Source of the DNA: AC-49 sp963817035
GTDB lineage: Bacteria > Actinomycetota > Thermoleophilia > Solirubrobacterales > Solirubrobacteraceae
Direction: 5' to 3'
Length of the DNA stretch: 64,000 nt
Assembly: GCA_963817035.1 (NCBI GenBank)
Contig: CAWFMM010000004.1
Coordinates: 1,674,001-1,738,000, forward strand
This document shows, piece after piece, positions 60,000-64,000 of this stretch; within the stretch, counting starts at the first letter, position 1, and every line of letters starts with the position of its first letter. The notes under the pieces are model-generated. The model saw only the letters and a program-made list of their open reading frames with translations. It did no database searches and had not been told where the DNA came from. A program made the position numbers and the translations under genes.

Positions 60000-60749
60000 A
60001 TGAAGCGCCTCACCATGGTCTTTGCGATCCTCGCCGCCACCGCCTTCGCGGTTGCGCCGATCGCGCTGGCCAGGCACTCGAGCAACAAGATCAGCCACGC
60101 GCGCAAGCTCGCGCGCTGGGAGCACCGCTACCACTTCACGCTGACGAAGGCCAACGCCCTGGCCGACGCCGACAGCGACTCGGTGTCCAACGTCAGCGAG
60201 TTCGTCGACAACACGAACCCCAAGAACGCAGACACCAACCACAACGGCGTCCCCGACGGCTCCGAGGACCACAACCACAACGGAGTCAAGGACAACCACG
60301 ACGCCGCCGCGACGGTTTCGAGCTTCACAGCTGCCACGGCGACCGCCCCCGCGGTGCTCGTCATCAAGCTCACCGACGGGACGATCGAGACCGGTCAGGT
60401 CACCGCCGACACAGAGATCAAGTGCGAGACCGCGCCGGTGGTGTCGACCACGCCGACCACACCGCCGACACCCGCAACCGTGCGTGATCACGGCGGCGAC
60501 GACGGTGGCGGCCCGATTCAGGTCTCCACGACCCCGGTGAGCCCGAGCGGCTCGACCGGAAGCCACCAGGGCCACGGCGACGACAACGGTCAGGGCGACG
60601 ACGACAACGAGGGCGATGACAACAACGCGGGCAACCAGGCCTCGATGTGTACGACGGCGGACCTCACCGTCGGCGCCGTTGTTCATTCCGCCGAGCTGAA
60701 GATCACCTCGGCCGGAGCGGTGTTCAAGGAAATCGAGCTCATCAAGTAG
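60000..60749 (+). CDS. exported Asp/Asn/His-rich protein with Ca-binding-type repeats
   Basis: A 249-residue protein with a signal peptide (LTMVFAILAATAFAVAPIALA). DADSDSVSNVSEFVDNTNPK and DTNHNGVPDGSEDHNHNGVK resemble thrombospondin type-3 or dockerin-like Ca2+ loops. Two beta-segments (VLVIKLTDGTIETGQVTAD and VHSAELKITSAGAVFKEIEL) flank a disordered Gly/Asp/His-rich region. GGGAG lies 6 bases before the ATG at 60000. The membrane-linked sigma protein follows, separated by a 15-bp hairpin. A structural or ion-sensing role is possible; no function is assigned. Confidence 0.7.
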   Translation: MKRLTMVFAILAATAFAVAPIALARHSSNKISHARKLARWEHRYHFTLTKANALADADSDSVSNVSEFVDNTNPKNADTNHNGVPDGSEDHNHNGVKDNHDAAATVSSFTAATATAPAVLVIKLTDGTIETGQVTADTEIKCETAPVVSTTPTTPPTPATVRDHGGDDGGGPIQVSTTPVSPSGSTGSHQGHGDDNGQGDDDNEGDDNNAGNQASMCTTADLTVGAVVHSAELKITSAGAVFKEIELIK

Positions 60750-60757
60750 AGCCCAGC

Positions 60758-60793
60758 GCGGAGCCGGACGGATGTCCGTCCGTCCGGCTCCGC
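60758..60793 (+). terminator. perfect 15-bp hairpin terminator
   Basis: GCGGAGCCGGACGGA (60758-60772) and its exact complement (60779-60793) enclose the loop TGTCCG, 9 bases after the stop at 60749. There is no U-run, as is common in very GC-rich actinobacteria. Confidence 0.65.
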
Positions 60794-60816
60794 AGCCGTA
60801 CCAACGGAATTCCCCA

Positions 60817-60822
60817 TACAGT
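60817..60822 (+). promoter_or_regulatory. -10 box TACAGT
   Basis: TACAGT lies 14 nt before the ATG at 60837, with GAGG close to the start, so this gene appears to have a short leader and its own promoter after the hairpin. Confidence 0.4.
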
Positions 60823-60836
60823 CGACCACAGAGGTT

Positions 60837-62297
60837 ATGCAGCCCCGCTTGCTCCATCAGCCGATCCGCCTTGCCGGTGCGTCGCTCCTGCGCCTTCAGA
60901 GCGATGCGCGTCTGGTTGTGCTCGCCCGAGACGGCCATGACCCCGCGTTCACGACAATCGTCGACCGCTACCGGGGAGCGCTGGTGCGCTATTGCACCCG
61001 CCTGCTCGGGGCGGCGCGCGCCGAGGATGCCGTGCAGCAGGCGCTGCTCAACGCCCACACCACCATGCTCAAAGACGACCGCGACATCGACCTCCGTCCC
61101 TGGCTCTACCGCATCGCCCACAACGTGTCGCTGAACACGCTGCGCGGCGCGCGAGAGACCGACGTCCTGAGCAGTGAGCGCGCCGACCCGGCGAGCCTCG
61201 AAGACACCGTGGCCGACCGCGAGCATCTGCGCGCGACGCTGGCCGCGATCAGCGCACTGCCCGAGCCCCAGCGTGACGCGCTCGTGCTGCGGGAGATCGA
61301 AGGCCGCTCGCACGAGGAGATCGCCGTCGCGCTGGGCGTGAGCGTCGGAGGAGCGCGCCAACACCTGCACCGCGCGCGGACGGCGGTGCGTACGGCGATG
61401 ACCGCGATCACGCCATACCCGCTGCTCGTGCGGTTGATGGACGTCGTCTCGAGCTCCGGCGTGGCGGAGTCCGGCGCGGCGCGAGCAAGCGAGGTCGCGG
61501 TCGGCACGGGGCTCGGCGCTGTGGCCACCAAGGTCGGCGTCGGCGCCCTGGCCGTGGGAGCGCTGGCCGGCGGCGCCATCCACGCCGAACACACCCGCCA
61601 TCGCCACCATCTGGTGCCCCAAGCGCACGTCGCATCGCCGCTGAGTGTGCGTCACGCCGAGGCCGCGACGCTCGCTCCCCCGGCGGCAGCGGCTGCCGGC
61701 ACGGCGGTCGCTGCCCTCCCCGCGGCCTCGTCGCGCCGGGGCAGCGACGATTCGGCCACCACGGGCACCCACGGACGCGGCACGAACTCTGTCAAGCACC
61801 ACAGGGCATCCGCGGACCACCATTCCAGCGCCTCGGGATCGTCGGGCACGTCGAGCAACGACAGTCACACGGGCGACGGATCCGGAAGCTCGACATCCTC
61901 CGGATCGAGTTCAGGCGTCAGCGGCAACAGCGGCGGTAGTCACAACGGTCCGGACAGCAACGGCGGCGGCGGTTCCGGGGGCCCGACCGTCCGCCCCGGT
62001 CACCACTCCAAGGGCTCAGGCGACGACTCGTCCGGCTCGGGCTCCTCGAGCTCCGGTTCGGGCTCCTCGAGCTCAGGGTCGGGCTCCGACTCCGGCTCGG
62101 GCGACGACGGGGGCAAGGGAGCCGGCGCCACTCCCATGACGCCACCGCCCGCGCCGCTGGTCGGTACCGAGAACGTCGCACCACCGACCGCCCCGACGAG
62201 CGGAGGCGACGGCTCCGGCGACGGCAGCCACAGCTCCGGGGGCGACCACTCGCACGACAGCAGCAGCAGCGACGGCGGCGGCAGCAGCGTCGACTAG
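60837..62297 (+). CDS. ECF sigma factor with membrane segment and long Ser/Gly-rich exported tail
   Basis: A 486-residue protein. Residues 25-107 match sigma-70 region 2 (FTTIVDRYRGALVRYCTRLL, EDAVQQALLNAH, LRPWLYRIAHNVSLNTLR). Residues 130-188 match region 4 (LPEPQRDALVLREIEGRSHE, EIAVALGVSVGGARQHLHRA). A Gly/Ala-rich hydrophobic stretch at about 222-248 could cross the membrane. The last 235 residues are His-, Ser-, Gly- and Asp-rich repeats. No zinc anti-sigma motif is present, unlike the protein at 52407. A sensor-tethered sigma is suggested; membrane insertion is uncertain because the helix contains a Lys. Confidence 0.78.
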   Translation: MQPRLLHQPIRLAGASLLRLQSDARLVVLARDGHDPAFTTIVDRYRGALVRYCTRLLGAARAEDAVQQALLNAHTTMLKDDRDIDLRPWLYRIAHNVSLNTLRGARETDVLSSERADPASLEDTVADREHLRATLAAISALPEPQRDALVLREIEGRSHEEIAVALGVSVGGARQHLHRARTAVRTAMTAITPYPLLVRLMDVVSSSGVAESGAARASEVAVGTGLGAVATKVGVGALAVGALAGGAIHAEHTRHRHHLVPQAHVASPLSVRHAEAATLAPPAAAAAGTAVAALPAASSRRGSDDSATTGTHGRGTNSVKHHRASADHHSSASGSSGTSSNDSHTGDGSGSSTSSGSSSGVSGNSGGSHNGPDSNGGGGSGGPTVRPGHHSKGSGDDSSGSGSSSSGSGSSSSGSGSDSGSGDDGGKGAGATPMTPPPAPLVGTENVAPPTAPTSGGDGSGDGSHSSGGDHSHDSSSSDGGGSSVD

Positions 62298-62485
62298 ACG
62301 GAGGGCGTCGGGCGGAGGCGCGGCGGCTGCCCCGAGCCACCGCGCCCGCGCCCTCCCCATCAAGGGAGTGTTCGACGCACACCGGGCCGGAGGTGCCAGT
62401 AGGCGGCTCCGAACCCTGACCACACGACGCTAGCCGTAACGGTCGGCGCTGCGTAGTCGTACATCCGTCCGCGCGATCGCCCCCG

Positions 62486-62504
62486 GTATCAGGCGCCCTG
62501 ATAC
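62486..62504 (-). terminator. hairpin downstream of uvrA
   Basis: GTATCAGG-CGC-CCTGATAC is a perfect 8-bp stem 31 bases beyond the uvrA stop on the minus strand, within the 237-base gap between converging genes. No other feature is seen in that gap. Confidence 0.4.
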
Positions 62505-62534
62505 TGGTCTCGACGGTGGTTTGGGCGACCGTGC

Positions 62535-64000
<1,466 letters not shown>

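Noticed and set aside
59331..61868. 845-codon minus-strand frame covering the exported protein and sigma gene
   Set aside because: Only its last 200 codons, from ATG 59933, form a recognisable protein (the acetyltransferase); the rest is antisense to supported genes.
62298..62534. Possible third copy of the intergenic repeat
   Set aside because: The gap is convergent and of similar length, and TTCGAC plus GGGC occur in similar order near 62372-62392. There is no matching core, arms or hairpin, so the likeness is within chance.

Overview
The window is GC-rich, with short intergenic gaps, many GTG starts and 4-base start/stop overlaps (GTGA, ATGA). Gene content is actinobacterial: Rex, a K+-independent H+-pyrophosphatase, DUF1844, DUF2520-panC-panB, an AftD-like giant membrane glycosyltransferase, ECF sigma proteins with membrane segments, and APC permeases carrying UspA domains. 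The best guess from gene content alone is a member of the Thermoleophilia (Solirubrobacterales-like). No 16S gene or whole-genome comparison is available here to confirm this. No insertion sequence, prophage or CRISPR array was seen.

Layout: 1-0.84 kb, 3' part of an alpha/beta hydrolase. 1.1-10.1 kb, a copper and thiol-redox block: a polytopic HGLGG membrane protein, a TPM-like anchored protein, lipoproteins, YcnI (DUF1775), a CopC-CopD-YtkA fusion, a DsbA-like protein, VKOR, a c-type cytochrome lipoprotein and SCO. 10.3-14.3 kb, two small Cys-rich proteins and a heterodimer-type ABC exporter. 14.4-14.7 kb, tRNA-Gln(CTG) beside an HNH-nuclease remnant. 15.9-21.1 kb, two TrkA-type proteins with two APC-UspA permeases, probably potassium-related. 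21.2-25.1 kb, an exported beta-propeller protein and hppA. 25.3-30.8 kb, an LPXTG-like protein followed by tsaE-tsaB-rimI-tsaD-glutaredoxin-rex-GCS2 ligase-DUF1844. 30.8-52.4 kb, a large surface-glycan locus with glycosyltransferases, a glycosyltransferase-flippase fusion, an O-antigen ligase-like polymerase, an AftD-like enzyme and two acyltransferases. 52.4-56.4 kb, a sigma/anti-sigma fusion, family 4 uracil-DNA glycosylase, and DUF2520-panC(frameshifted). 56.4-59.3 kb, panB and a phosphate-uptake operon with a PHO-box-like site. 59.3-64 kb, an acetyltransferase, an exported protein, a second membrane-linked ECF sigma protein, and the 3' part of uvrA.

Three things stand out. (1) Two copies of a 236/297-bp intergenic element with hairpins and inverted terminal repeats each fill a convergent intergenic gap (853-1088 and 22223-22519). 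(2) About twenty transcription-unit heads carry a TANNNT hexamer 6-11 nt before the start codon, suggesting leaderless mRNAs, and several divergent gene pairs share interlocked -10 boxes. (3) Two sigma-70/ECF proteins are fused to membrane and extracytoplasmic segments, one through a zinc anti-sigma motif. panC is split by two +1 frameshifts, which may be sequencing errors or a real lesion.
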